Assembly: GCA_963513935.1 (NCBI GenBank)
Contig: OY740772.1
Span: 14,478,098-14,542,097 of the forward strand
DNA from: Aphrophora alni
Taxonomy: Eukaryota; Arthropoda; Insecta; Hemiptera; Aphrophoridae
Direction: 5' to 3'
DNA length: 64,000 bases
A program made the position numbers and the translations under genes. The notes under the pieces were generated by a model. That model saw only the letters and a list, made by a program, of their open reading frames with translations. It was not told where the DNA came from and searched no databases. Every line of letters begins with the position of its first letter. Within the stretch, counting starts at the first letter, position 1. Shown one piece after another: positions 42,601 to 57,600 of this stretch.

Positions 42601-45600
42601 CCACCGGTCAAGAACTGACAATAAATTGATTTGTTTTTTATCTATTCTGTTTTCATAAAAACGTTTCTTTATAATATTAAATGTTGCACTTATTAAATGG
42701 TGCAATATCCAATTTATGAAGATTGCAACATTTTAGCATTCATTAGTATATGTTGAATATTTGTACAACACTAACAATACTTAAAACCAAAGTTTTCAAC
42801 AAGAATTTAGTGGAAAAATCATCTTTCAACTCCACTTGTTCTTCACTGAAAAATTTTGCTAAATAAAAATTTAAAAAATTATTTTATCATCTCAGCAGAA
42901 ATTGATTAATTGTCTTTTATTTTTAATTCAATATAATTTTGTAGCTTTTTTCTTTGTTGTGGATGTTATTCCTTACATTTTATTTTGTGTCCTTTACATG
43001 TCATATTCAACATTTTATTGACTAAATTTTTGAAGTTTAATTTGTTTTAAACAACATTTTCAAGTCTTGTTTGTGACCAGAGAAATTTTATTATAATATA
43101 ATTTGTATTTAATAATGTGCATTTTTTAATCTAAATGTCAGTGATGGAAGTTTATCAAAACTGACCTTTGTTCTTGTTCAGTTATCGTATACAGATTTTT
43201 AAATAATAGCCCTAATGTTGAAATTTATGTCTAAAAATTAAAAACCAGAATGAATTAAAGATATTAAATTTTGTATATTTTTATGATTGTCATAATTTCT
43301 TTATGCTAATTGAGTGAGATTTTAAACAGAGAAGAGTAAAAAGTAACATTTTTAAGAGAGTAGAAGTAACAAATCTTCTACTCTCTGTCTTTTGTATCAC
43401 TACCAAAATATTGTTTTTACTAGAAATGGAGGTATTTATTTTATATACCAAAGTCGTCAATTTTCTCCCAATTGCCAGGTTAAGTTGTCTTGCTAAAGAT
43501 GTTGTTTTGCTATTTTCCAGTCTTCTAACAATACAAAATTGTTAGTTGTTTGTGTATTTATAATGTATCACTGAGAATGGCAATATTGTTGTTGAAACAA
43601 GTTTTGATTATTAAACATTATTTTGTGATCTATTTATTATTCTTATCATGATACATTTATTGTTTATCCTGACATCTTTATTGTACAGATTTGATTAAAA
43701 TTAATTTCATTAATACAGTTTCATTACATATCTAATAATGAAATTAACTATAACAACTTATAAATTATTAAATCATGAATCTCATCCACATCTGAATTTA
43801 TTAATTTTTATTTATGGGGGCCTACTGTCCCTAGAGGCTCATGTGAGATCTCCTACTAAAATTGATTTAATTCCTTAAATTAATTCCAGTTCCTTTAACA
43901 AGCACCAGATTGTTGTCCCTTGATATTGTTATCAGATTCTCCTGGTTTTGGGGCTCTGAAGATGCTCCTCTTAACAGATCAGTTGAATTACTGATAGACA
44001 CATCTCAATTATCTGGTTTGAAGCTCAGAAATCAGAGGCTCTAGTGTTACTGTCTAACAGCCCACTTCTGGTAACTTCAAGGACAGTATGTCATGTTGCA
44101 TGCTCCAACTCCTCAAACACTAGCTCATTCTGAACTAAACCAGCAAACTATAACTGTTCAACCCACATATTGAAGCTTCACATTATAGTATGTTATGGCA
44201 TTTATTTATTTATTTTTTAATTCATTGATTTGCCTGAAATAAACTCTGGTAAAGACCTTTATGTAGTTGCTCCCAGAAGTTATCATATCTAGTAATGACA
44301 GTGACAGCGTCCCAAAGAGCCGTCCCTCTATCACATATTTTTTTGGTATTATAAAATCTATACAACCTTACTTCTAATGACCATCCAAATCTGAAGTTTG
44401 AGGTTTGTCCGTTCATTCATATTTCTCTCCCAGCTCTTACTTTCATATCTTTCAATAACTTAATCCTATTTAACTCAATTTAAATTATTCTGGTTGTCAA
44501 TAAAATTAATATTATACAATTAAACTTTGTTTAAAAGAGTCTTACAATTTTTCATTTACAAAAATTTAAACTGGTATTTATGAATTATTTGCTACAATAT
44601 GGTATTTAATAAGAAAAAGCACAATGTTGTGAGCTCACTCTAGTATTGTTTTAATGTTTTTAATTTTATTTGAAACTTGCTTTTTATAAAACGAATATTT
44701 TTAAAAAAAATTCTCTGGTCATTCATATTTATTTTTAAAAAAGTTATATTTTGTTTTATGTGTACCTTGTATTAAAGTTTTTCAATCAAACCTTCACATT
44801 AAAATAAATTTAATTGAAAATATTAATTTTAGAACATTTGATGTTTTTATTTTATTATTTTACAAATAAAAAAAAGGCCTTACTTTTTCGGAAGTGGGGG
44901 AAACGGTTTTGTTTTTTCTTACAAAGTTTTTGCTTGCTGAATTGAATGCATTCAAGTTTCTGTTATGTTTGAAAATGCATGTTCATTCGTGTTAAATGGG
45001 TTTTTTAAAATATTATTTGTTCATACTGTAATGCTTGATGCCTGATAAATATATTTTACTTTCTTTTACATTTAAACAAATTTTTAATTATTGTTTTTTT
45101 AAATATTTCTTTTAACAATTTAAAAAAATAAATATATTGTTATGTCTGGTTATACTATACTATTATCTGAATATTGTTTTAAGCAAAACTCTTATTGTGG
45201 CGTGTGTTTGGGTTAATGTTTTTATTTTTGGTTTTATAAAATAAAGTTGGTAACAATTTTATGATTGTTAAACATGTTTTATAATAAGAACTGTGTATAT
45301 TTTTTATTTATTTTTTTTATAATTTATATGTAAATACTTCGTTTAATTAAAACAGTTGTGGTGAAATGAGGAAACATTGTACGAGTGTACATTTGTAGTA
45401 TAAATAATTTTGGGATGTTGAAAATGTATTAATTTTAGTCATATACTTAGTCAAGAAATACAGAATTCACTTTTATTTAGTAGTTGTTAAATTACAATTT
45501 AAAATGAGTGAAATCTCAAATTAGTTTATAAGCCCCACAATTATCGAGCGGTTTAAGGCGTGTGTTTGCATTGGTAAGAATCCTCTGATAGAGGATTCAA

Positions 45601-48600
45601 TTTCCAGTTAACACTGAGTATTTTTTGCTTGGTTATGGTGGTTTCTTGTCCTCTTTAATCTTAAGAGGATAAAATATTTTTACAACAATAATTAGTTGCT
45701 CTGACCACTTTTATCAGGTACAGTATTGAATCAGTTTGTTTTAATTAATGTGTTAAGTTATTTATGTTCTTTTAACTTAAAGAGGATTAAGTTAAACATA
45801 GAATTAACAATTTTGAAAAAGTACAAATATTTTTGTAATAACTTATTTATTTATTAATTTACTTAAAAAATCAAATATTTTCTACATTTTAATCTCAGGT
45901 TAGGTTGTGTTATGGGTCTCCCAAATTTATAATGTAAGCTCTGTTAGTTTAAGTTTGAATAAATACATATTTATGTTAGTAATACAGTAACCATATTAGA
46001 CATAAATTTATAACACTTTGTTTCATTGACGGTCACATTACTCATTTAAAAAAAGTACAATTTGGGTTATGTATAATTTAATTAAATTGCATGTGTTTAA
46101 AAATTATAAAAACAGTGAAGAAATAACATACATAAATATTCATTCATACTCCATTAATAATACTGTTTGTTATTGTTGGGTAATAAAATAATTTTGAATA
46201 TTTCTTTGGATGACCTTTAATATACTTCTTTTTTTTTAAGTGTTCACATTTTTTAAGCGACTGAAATATATTATCAGGTACATTTTCTATGAATTAAAAT
46301 TCATGACAAATCATTTCAAATACTGTCATTTCTTTTTTATGTGACTTTTAGAAAATTCTATTTCTTCGGCATTGTGGGCTTCATCTTTATCTTCGTGTTA
46401 TCTTCTGTATTTATGATTTAATTTAAATGTCATCATCTGTTGGATATTCTGCTACAAACATTTTTCACCCACTGTTAAAAAATATCATTGAGTGAAACAT
46501 GTCTGCCTAATGAATGTAACCTGGTCCCATTTCTCAATTTGCGGTAGTAAACTTCTTCCACAGATGTTTTTTTTTTTTTTTTTTTTTTATAGAAGCACGC
46601 TTTTATAAAATAATTTTTATCATTGATTCTGAGACATCATTTTCCCACAGCCTGAGCTCAATTTCATTTTAAATATGTTTATCACTTTCCATTGCAGAAA
46701 TAAGTCTCTTGAAAATTTGTTTTTAATATTGCACTTTAAGGGTATTGATCCATCGGTATAAGTTTTGATGTTGTAATCGAGGGTGGGGGGGGGGATAGCT
46801 TCACGGTGATTAAGTTTTTTGCCCGAAGAAGTATATGCAAGACAACTGTAAAGGAAAAGGACATTTTTTCTCTTTTGCCTAATCAATTGTTTATCAAAAT
46901 TCACTGCTACTTCTCAAAAATCTCACTCGTCAACCACAATTTTTTATTATAATCATAGTCAAATTTTCATGATTTTATTCCTTTGAAACATCTTTGATGT
47001 TTGCTTTTTCCAATCCAACGACCAGAATTTTCATTTTTTCTTTCCCATACGTATTGGCACAAACACAACAGTAATTAGTTTTTGCTATTTTTACCTCTAA
47101 AACATTTATCGTCTTTAAAGGTAAGCATCTTATTTGATAGATTTTTTTTTAAAATACCAGTTTCATCCGTATTAAATATCACGTTTATATTCTTCTAAAA
47201 TCAATTTTAAAATTGTAGTTTTCCACTCACTAAAATCTGCTTCAGATACAATTCAGCTTTCTCCTGAAATAATATTTTCTTCAATGTTGTGGCTCTTCTT
47301 AAATTTGTCTAACCAACCCGAATTTGCTTGGAACTCTGCAAGCTCTAATCTTTTCATATATTCCATCGCCTTTTCTTTTATGAGTGGTCTTAAGACAGGC
47401 ATATTTTTATTTCATATATTTGAGCATGGCTTCATAAATATCATCGTACAGTATTTGTATGTTTTTAAACATTATTACCAGCTCCCAAAAATTCTTGGCT
47501 TCTTAAAACATATTACCAATTTTTTATTGTAGTCGACACTGTACTGGGTGGAATGCCAAATGTTGCCAAAATGTGTATTTTTCACTCCACTATCCACATC
47601 TTTTATCAGTTTGTCCTTTTCAGAGACGCTCAGTGACTTTCTTTTTGACATTATGTTATCACAAAAACAACTAACAAACTTTTTTTAAACGACTAACAAT
47701 ACTTTTTTAAACAACTACAGTAACAAAAACTTTGTATAACAACTAACAAAAACATGTTTATAACAACGCTCACAGACTTTCACGCAGTAACCTAAACCAA
47801 CCACATACAGTATTCTGACTTACTCAGGAAAATTGAGATTAGTAAGAAAAAGGCATTAGTCTGATTGTTGTTAATGTCACCGATAGTCACATAATCGTTG
47901 TTCCCACCATCCTGCTGCTTAATAGAGCAAAGATCTCTTTTAGTATTGTTGTGTTTTATTCATTCACTACATGATATATGCTGACATTTTTTTTAACTTC
48001 GTTACTCTAACTGACTTTTTTCTTCTTAACTTACTCAATTTGCAAAATTTGATATATATATATATATATAGGCTATATATATATAAAATTTTATAGAAAC
48101 ATTTTTGCAATGCAATTTTTACGTAATTCGAAAAAACTTCAATAGAGAATTTTGATTTGAAGAAGTTAATATGGATGTCAGACTGTATTTGTTTTCATGG
48201 ATAGCTTTTATGACCTAAGTATAGTTTTTAGTTACCATTTTTTGAATCTCAACAAACCGTATCATCTTTATAAGAAAATTTAAAATAATTTGTATATGAT
48301 AAGAGTAACAAAATAAATGATGGAAAAACATTGTACAAACTATCTCCCTCACTAAATCCTAAAACCAAATAAAAACTAACATAAACTATTCATCACCAAA
48401 AATAACAGTTCAGTAATTGACAGTCGAAAAGTAAAACGGAACCTTGAACAAATAAATATTTATATATATTTAAATAGGGTTTAGGCTTCCTTTCGTGTTC
48501 TTTTGCCATAAATTTGTCTTCAGTCTATATTGTAGTAAGTCCTAGGCTGAGGATGTGTTTGTGGCTCAAGAGAAAAAAGTTTAAGTTCTTATTTATGTAT

Positions 48601-51600
48601 AAATATTTTTTCAACTGTGTCCATGGTTGATTTTCACCTTTTGGAGATAGGTGAGGGAGATAGTTTGTGCATTGTTTTGTACTATTTTGTAGACATCTTC
48701 AACTACTATATATGATCCGAATTTGTTACCAAATTTGGACTCTATATATAAATCCATCCTAACAAATAGTGTTTTTATAAATAAAAAAATAATAAAAAAA
48801 CAGACATGCCCTATACAAACCGTTTTCAGACACACGTCTTTTGAAACTCACTGTTTCTATAGACCATCAATTTATTAGTAGGCCTATATACCAGTTATCA
48901 TCACTTCCTTTTGTATGAGTTACATAACATAGTTTTTTCCTTAGTCATATCTATATCGTATAAAAACAGAAATCTTATTGTTTTTTATCTAGTTTTTTCC
49001 TATTTTTAGTTTCAGAATTGTGTGTTGGAATTAAAATATGCATATTTAAACTTTTAAGCTTAATTAATTGTTGATTATATTTGTGTTTATAATTAATTTT
49101 AATATTTTATTAACAAATGATTTTGTGATACCAATATTTAACTATAATGATTTTTGATTATTTAAAAACTTGTCTACAAAGTATGTGTTTTACCACATAT
49201 TGTAATATTAAAGATCGACTTGTACAATTTACGTTTTTTTTTGTTTCTTGTTTAGTTTCAGTGTGTTTAATATACATAGTTTCACAAAAATTTACATTAA
49301 TAAAATGCAAACATCACTTTCTCAACTCAAAATATTTATCTGTCCGTCAGTACTGATTTTTTAGAAACTCTTGGATCGAATTTGTTCAGGTACTTTGCGG
49401 TTTTTGGGCTCCTAATTATGTACATAAAATATAACTGATGTACTCAAAATTGTTGTATAATAACAAAGAATACATTTTTTTTTTTAAATCAGCTTTTAAT
49501 TGATAATATTACATCGGCGTAGAACAATGTAGGTGAAAACTTCTTTGCCTGACAAACAATTATTTGCCTGACTATATAATGCACATTATTCACTTAAGAA
49601 TGTTCTGCATGTCTCACATCAAAGATCTCAGCTTTGATTTTAAAATATATTTTATACTTGCTACTTATGTTTATGTAACAGAAGCCAGCAATAATCTTTT
49701 TTTCAAAATAATGTACAGTACAAAATCAACAAAAACAAGTACAAAACTTGTAAACCTAATAAAAATTAAATATGTGTATGTTTAATTAAATTAATAATTG
49801 TACAGGTAATTTGTACCAACCAGAATCTTTGCTGACAAATAATAATATAATGTATAATAATAATAAAAACCATGTAACACATAGTAATGGTTAAGAAATT
49901 AACCAAAATACATTTTAAAAATTGTAATTAAAATTACTATTTTACCTTATTTATTTTATATTTAATTTGTCTACTTTATTGTATAAAATGACAAAAAAAA
50001 AATTAAAATTGTGAATATGAATTACTTTAAACTACTGATATGGTTTAATCAGACTTTTGATATCATTTGTGTATATAAAAACTAATACACATTGTTTCGA
50101 GAATAAAGATAAATTTCTGTTATCAAGTGATAATCTTAGAACATGTTGCACACAAGTAGTCTAAAAAGGAGATCTAGCCTTAAGCTAGGGCTGAATAGTT
50201 ATTTCTAATAAAAATTTGTAGCTAGGGCTGAATAGGTTAAACTTTGTATATACTAACATACTATTTATAAATTACATTTCTTATTCATATGCCAATATTT
50301 CATGGGCTACACAAACTCTATATGATTTTTGTTTCTTTTGTAGCTTATATTTGTACAGTTGTACTTCAGCTTTAAAAAATACACGTAAAAATAAATAAAT
50401 AACAAAAACAAAATATCAATAAACAGTGCAAAAAATATTACACAAATTTTCTCAATCAAACATCCTCAAAACTAAATTAAAATTTATCAAAACTAATATT
50501 CACCAAAATGTCAGTTCAGTAGTGTTCGATCAAAAAAGCGAAAATGTATATATTTTTTAATAAGGGCTTAAACTGGTTTGACTTGTGTCATAAACATATC
50601 GCTAACGTAAATCGTATTTAATTAAAATTGAGTTTTTAATGACAACAGTTGTGTTAATTCGGATGTATTCTTTTGAGGATCCCCTGAGTTTTTTTTTGTA
50701 CGATATCTGTCTGTCTTCTCTCATATGTGTCTAAGCCCAAATATGTAAACCAATTTTAATCAAATTTGGTATATGTGAGCATATTTTAGCCATTTTTAAT
50801 TTTTTCATAAATCAAAATTGGATTTAATGATTTTATTCAAATGAAGCATTCGAGGACCCAAACTAATTATATTGGTAATCATCTCTCCAAAAATCTAGGT
50901 TTGTGTATTATTGGTAAAAAACAAAAAAAAAAATCTGCCATGATTCTATCATAAAATATGTAATATCTCAAAATTGCCTCTATCGATTTCGTTCAAATTT
51001 TAGTTAAATAAAATCAGGCCCTTATTTAAAACAAAATTTCAAAGGCTTCGCCCATGCTTCATTTTCACTTTTTGATTAACAACTACTAAACTGACATTTT
51101 TGGTAACGATTAGTTTTGATTTGGTTTTGGGGATCGGTCATTGAGAAAGTTTGTGTAGTGTTTTGCACCTTCTATTTGTTGTTGTTTAGTTTGTGTTGTT
51201 TTACAGCTGTAGGAGACTGGACAAAAATAGGAATACCACATTATTAACAATGGCTGATGTGATAGAAAAGTAACATTTTTAGTTTAAAAAATATTTTAGT
51301 ATAAGTAATCTAGATTAACCTTCAAAGAGTTGGTTGGGGTATTAGGTGTTCTTTCAATTTCCACTATTCACAGCCTATTATCAAAATATTATTTGGTACT
51401 TTTTAATTAAATTTCAGCAATGTCCCAAATCACGACCATTTAATGTTACATCTTTATAATCAAATAATTTTGTGGAAAATTGAATTTACTCCAGATCAAA
51501 CTTTTAAAATTTTGTGTAATTGGATACCACCTGTTCTTATGAACTTGCAATATAACATCTAACTATTTTGTCCAAAATTTAAAAACACGAAAAAAAAATA

Positions 51601-54600
51601 TGATATCACATATCTCATAATTTTGTATAAACAATTACTAACAGTAAATATATATATATATATATATATATTTGAATGGTCAATACAAATTTAGAATATG
51701 TTTATTTATATTGTAAAAAAAGCTAGCAAATTTATTATTTTGAACATAATTTTATCTAAATGTTGTAAAATATGATTTTTAAATATTTTTATTTGCTTAG
51801 CTTAAATAGATATGTTTCTAATTTTAAAAGCATGGATTGAATGTTTTGATTTAAATTTTGCATGTTTACGCAAAATAATTATGGTTGTGCACACAAATTA
51901 GTTGTTCAGTTTTAACAAAAAAGTAAATGTTTTTAGCTTAAATTTTTGTTAAATAAACATTCCTCATTATATATCATATAGACAACCATACTTATTTTAA
52001 TTTTGGATGTGATTGTTTTTTCTTTTGATTTCTTTTGGTGTTGTATCTAATATTCTTGCGTTTGTCTTGTCACTATTAGTTTGTGAAGGTTGGCTGCACT
52101 GGTGGGGCAAAGTAATGGCTCAGTCTGGGTTTTTATTCTGACAGTGCCTGCTGTATTAAAAGGTAAACAAATTTATTGTTTAAAGAAAGAATATTAAACA
52201 AAATCAATGCTTTCTGGTGGAGGTTATTGGAGTTGTTTTTCATCACTATTTCTTATTAATGATACGGAATAGACAACATAAGTATAATTTAAAATTTATT
52301 TATTTATTTCTACTTGAAGGGAAAACAATTTCAAGGTAAATATTCTTGGTAAATGTTTTAAAATGGGATTCAAAATATTAATTTGATTGTGTCAGCAATA
52401 TTTTAACATGTCTAATAATTAATAACTAATGTGGTGTTATATATTATCAATACAGTGTGTAAACAAATATGACAACATATTTGTTTTTAAATACTCTATT
52501 TATATGAAAAATTAAATTAAAATCCTTAGTGTGACAGTGCGTTGTAGGCTTAGGCCTACTAGACTAGTTTTCATTAGGAGATTTGTGGTCAGTTCCTGTT
52601 GCCATAATTCTAGCTTTTATAACGTAACTTGCTACTAATTCAGCTTCCCACTTTTCTTGATGTTGCTGGATCAACCAGAAACTTATTTAGGACACCACAG
52701 GGATCGAACCTAACCTCTTGTATACAAGGCAAAGGCCACTGGACCAACTAGGGGCATATTTATTTATATGAATAAAAGAAAATTACTTAAGTACATTAAG
52801 TGTTCTTACTAGTTTGTAATACATAATAATCAAATGTGCATGTGTGAAGCAAATGCCTAAACCCTATTTAATTTTTTTTTTTTTTTTTCAAAGAGGGCAT
52901 TCTTTGTTCAATTTCAATTTTAACTGACAACTACTGAACTTTCGGCGATGAATAGTTTTTATTTGGCTTTGAGGATGAGTGAGTAAGAAAGTTTGTGTAA
53001 TGTTTTCCCACTATTTATGTAGTCATATCTTGAGTTTTTCATTTTCATAATAACACAAACTTTGGGTAACCTGCCTTAAAATTAAAACAGAAAATTCAGT
53101 TATCTCAAAATCGACTCAAACAATTAGAGTAAAATGTCCTCGTGTAACCTAAGGACAAAGAAAAATGTATTTGTCACCATTTCAACGAGGTGTTATTGGC
53201 CAAAAAGTAAAGTTGAACATGAACAATTGAAGGTCAAATATATCTAATTCTACCTTCAAAAATATTGATAAAACTTTAATGAATAGTGAAGACCAAACAT
53301 TACATCCAAAACTATGTATCAAGCAGCATATAAATAAAACTGTCGGTTTTTGAGTAAATTGTGAAAATTTTATGCTGACCACCTTGGGTTAATTTTGCTT
53401 TTTTGTTAGAAAATATCTCGTAACAAATTCTCTTTCAGTTTATTTAAATAAAATGTTCAATTAGTGTACATTTACTATGGATGGATTTTTTGAACGCACT
53501 TTATAATATACAAGATGTTAGAAAAGTATGGAAATTTGAAAAAAATAATAGTAGGGAAATAAAAATTGTAGTATATATCCTGGCAAATAGTACTATCTTT
53601 TGGTATATAACCAAATTCCTTCCATCCAAAAATGGGCCTCCCAAAAAATAAGATTGTAGGGAAAATGTTTTAAATATAAAACTGGTCTTTTTTTATGACT
53701 CCAATGTTACAATACAAGTAAAGATGAGTAAGTACTTTTAAAAAATGCTACTGTTTAGGAGATAGTAGCTCTGACACTATAAAGCTTTCATCTCTTGTTT
53801 GCGTCTAGCCATATAATTCAACCAGAAAGGAAGATCAATAAAATTTCACTTCTAAGCGAAGCTGATCAGAGGATTGCGAAAATAGTATTTTTTAGTATAA
53901 AAAAATCAAATACTATTGTAACTACAATTTGTTTGCGTAGTAACAAAAAAACATCCAATTTTTTTTTTTTTTTAATGTGGGAAAATTGGGTTCAATACCG
54001 ATAAGTTAATCTAACTTTTGAATTTCTGCTATTATTCTGCAAAAAATAATCAAACCTATTACCATACTTTCTTAATCTTCCACGACAAAAGATTTATTTC
54101 AACAAGATAGTTTCATCAATTAAGTCATCATCAATTAATTGTGAGATATAAAGAGATGTTGATTGTTTATTGGGTCTAATGTTTTTCTGTGATTATTCCT
54201 CAATATATTTAATAAGATAATTTACGAGATTAACATTAATACATAACCTCTTATGAATTCAACTTCATTAAATATGTTAATTTTTTATTCAAAAAAATAC
54301 TATACTAAACTTAACATTAAATAAAAAATCTGCTTTAGTATGGTTAAATCATTTGGGGGGGGGGTGAAATTTGGCACAAATGATATCCAGATTCTACTGA
54401 AAATATTTTTGGAACAGGAGCTACTTTTAAATACAACTTAGACAACAAATTTCTTTCTGATATTTAAAATTGTAACACAATATATGAAGTGTGTTATAAA
54501 AGTATGCAACCGAAATTTTTCCTACAGAAATTAATGCACACGTTATTTTCCCCTTCTGGAGAGCTTCATTCACTAGCAGTTAAACCTATTAATGATGAAG

Positions 54601-57600
54601 TGTACTCAGTGCCTGTCAAATTTTATTTTCCTAGAAATCGATGAATAATTACATCACATTTTACAACAAGGTTTTCTATAACCAAATGAAAATCATTCAT
54701 AAGATCTAAAGCTGACTTTTGGCGATGAAAAGTCATACAAATTACAACCGTTTCAAGTATGACTGCATGTTGGTGACGAATGGCTAATTTTCTAGTAGGT
54801 CTTCAAAATAACTAAGTCATTGACCAACTAGAAACTTTCATTATGCTGTCCATCATAGTTAGGTTAGTACATTCTATTTTAAGCAAGAATTTAGCCTTGG
54901 AAAGAGTGCCGAAGATGTTAACGATGAAACAGAAACAACTCCTAACATTTCTTTTTTTGGTAATCTCAGATTACCGGTTTCAGCAGTCTAGGATCATCAC
55001 CTATACTCAAGTAAAGTTCTCAAAAACACAATTAAGATAACAAATGATTTTTTTTTTTTCATTTAGAGCCAGTAATATAGTGTAAAATATATTTCTACTT
55101 GTCATGATTTGAGTAAAAAAAAAAACACAACATTGAAAAAAAACACTCACGCTTCACAAAAACAAAACAAACTCGGGATAGTCCAGTTTAACTTATTGGG
55201 CCCTTCTTCCACACAGTTAATTTTGCAACTGAATAATGATTATTTACAAGTCATTTTACACATCTATTTACTTAGTTCTGCTGTTGGAGGAGGTTTATTG
55301 TATTGAATATTTCATTGGAAGAATTTTTAATTTATCATCAAGGACCATTATTTATCTGGCTGTAATTTTAAGCCTCTGTAAATTTAATACTCCTCTAAGG
55401 TATTGTAAATTTTACAGGATTTACTGAACTCTCCAAATGGTGACCCCCAACTCTCTGAACACCATGATGAAGGGTGTTCTATAAGGGTTAGTTTAGTTAA
55501 TTATAAGACCCAAAAATAAAGTTCATTTGTGATATTGGAGACATTGCAATTCCGCGAGTCCAAAAAAAAACATTTTAACTCCCGTGGCATGGTATATCAT
55601 GAGTACGATCTACAAGCCCAAAACATGAAGGAAGTTTTCTGTCTGCAGTTTCTCCATTGTCTTTATCGTCGTACATTGCAAGGTAATAAACTGTATCGGG
55701 GACTTAGCAGCTGCATCGTGACAACACACTAACTCCTTGCATGCCCAAATACAGCACTGCTACAGTATGTTACGCTCCCCACTTTTCTAAGATGATTCTT
55801 AGTGGTTCTCCAAGTTGAAAATGCTACTTCAAGGATTCGATATTATGAAAAATTAAAATGTAATCCGAGTTCAGTGCCAGTGGTTGATGCTTTTTTCAGG
55901 GACAAAAAAAATTACACATGCACACAGGGTACTAACCATCTTCTGTCAGATGTCACTTTTCTTGCTTCTTTTGTTTTTATGGGAAAAATTCAGGTAGAAT
56001 TATTTTACACAACTCTTCAGAAGTTAACTTATAGTGAGTATAATGAGTATTGTGACAATCCCAAGGTTATCCTATCTGGGCCTTTCTCCATCTAATCTTG
56101 ATTTATATCCCTCTCTTTCATCTTTCCTGTCATCTCTTTTGACCAACTCTTATTCTTTTCCAACTTTGATGCTATTAGAGTATTCAAGGACTAGAAGACT
56201 TTATCTTATGCTCTTTTCTTCTTTTTTTTAAACCGATGATGACCGAAAGGTGTTTTGCTCAAGTTTTGAACTAATACATATATCTTTTTCATATTGTTTT
56301 AGGCTAATAACAAATTGTAATGCTATAAAGATTACAACTTTTTTTACTTTTGCTACCTTCAAAAGGGTAGCTCAATTTTAATAAATGACCTTATTTTGTT
56401 GTTGCTTCTTCCTATTACTGTTAACAGTCTAATTAGAACTTTTTTATTTTTTTCCAACTTGAATTTTATGCACAATAAATTTTACTAAATAACACTATAC
56501 TTTTGGATTTAAAATACAAACACATTTAAATCCAAAAGTATATTTATTGATTGAGTAATTGTCATTAGCTATGAAAGTTTAAAGCTAGTGCAATATATTT
56601 TATTCTTATTGTGAGTTTAAAATAGCTCCTTTTAAAATATTAACCAGTCTAAAAATAAACTGTACTGAATTTCATGTTTTCTTTGATGAATAAAATAGAT
56701 AAATTTCTTCAATATTTTAAGGGTTAAGAAATGGTGATGTTTTGTGCTTTTTAAAAATCCGTGTGATTTAACATCTTAGTATTTACAACGTTACTTCTGG
56801 TACATACTATTTCTACTTTAAACATATAAAACAAACACACTGAACAAAATATCAGTCCATCAACCAATTATCTTAATATTATAGTTTCTGCCACAATTCC
56901 AATGTCTTAAGAGTGTGTAATACTAAAACAAAACTGATCTATGCAGCCATTTAAAATATTCAGGTAGACTGATAAAATTAACATAAATTTCTAGTAAACA
57001 TGTAAACTTTTATTTGTAGAAATTACAAATTTGAAACTGTCAGTATTATCTAATGATATTTATAAATATAAACAGGAAAGAAAACACTACAGTAAGCTGA
57101 ACTAGTTGAAAACGCTTAATCTTAGTAATTATTTTCTGAATTATAGATTAAATTTTTCTTCTAAATTTGCTTAACATACAGTGTTTAAAGTTGAAAAGTT
57201 TCCAAAAATAAATTAAGAACTTAAGTACACAATTTCTAACCTCTGTAAAATGGTGTCATGTCTTGTGTAGTTTTATCCTTGTATTACTCCTCTTGTAACT
57301 TTGTAGGAAGAGTAATTATACTCCTGTGGTCTGTGCAGTGAAAGTTATAACAGTAAATGTGCATGAGGTAAATAAATTTACAAACTATCTTTGTTTACAT
57401 TTTATACAAATTTGTATCTAACATTTTTCTAAACATAAATACTGACTTGCAAAAATGTATTATACACAAAATTAGGCATAATTTAATAGCAAAATATTCC
57501 TTTTTTTTTTAAAGCATTTAAAACAAATAAAGATTACTGAATGAAAATTTTGAAATACTTTTCCATTGACAACTGAAAATAGTAACTAATAAAAAAGGTC

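Noticed and set aside
52690..52757. Functional tRNA gene on the minus strand
   Set aside because: The B box is good, but the sequence continues into a shared repeat body and lacks a 3' acceptor half.
53795..54004. A 69-codon + frame
   Set aside because: Low-complexity Ile/Lys/Asn content typical of AT-rich noncoding DNA.
55802..56231. Two overlapping + frames
   Set aside because: No family resemblance, no exon borders matching the host phases; probably chance in an old repeat.
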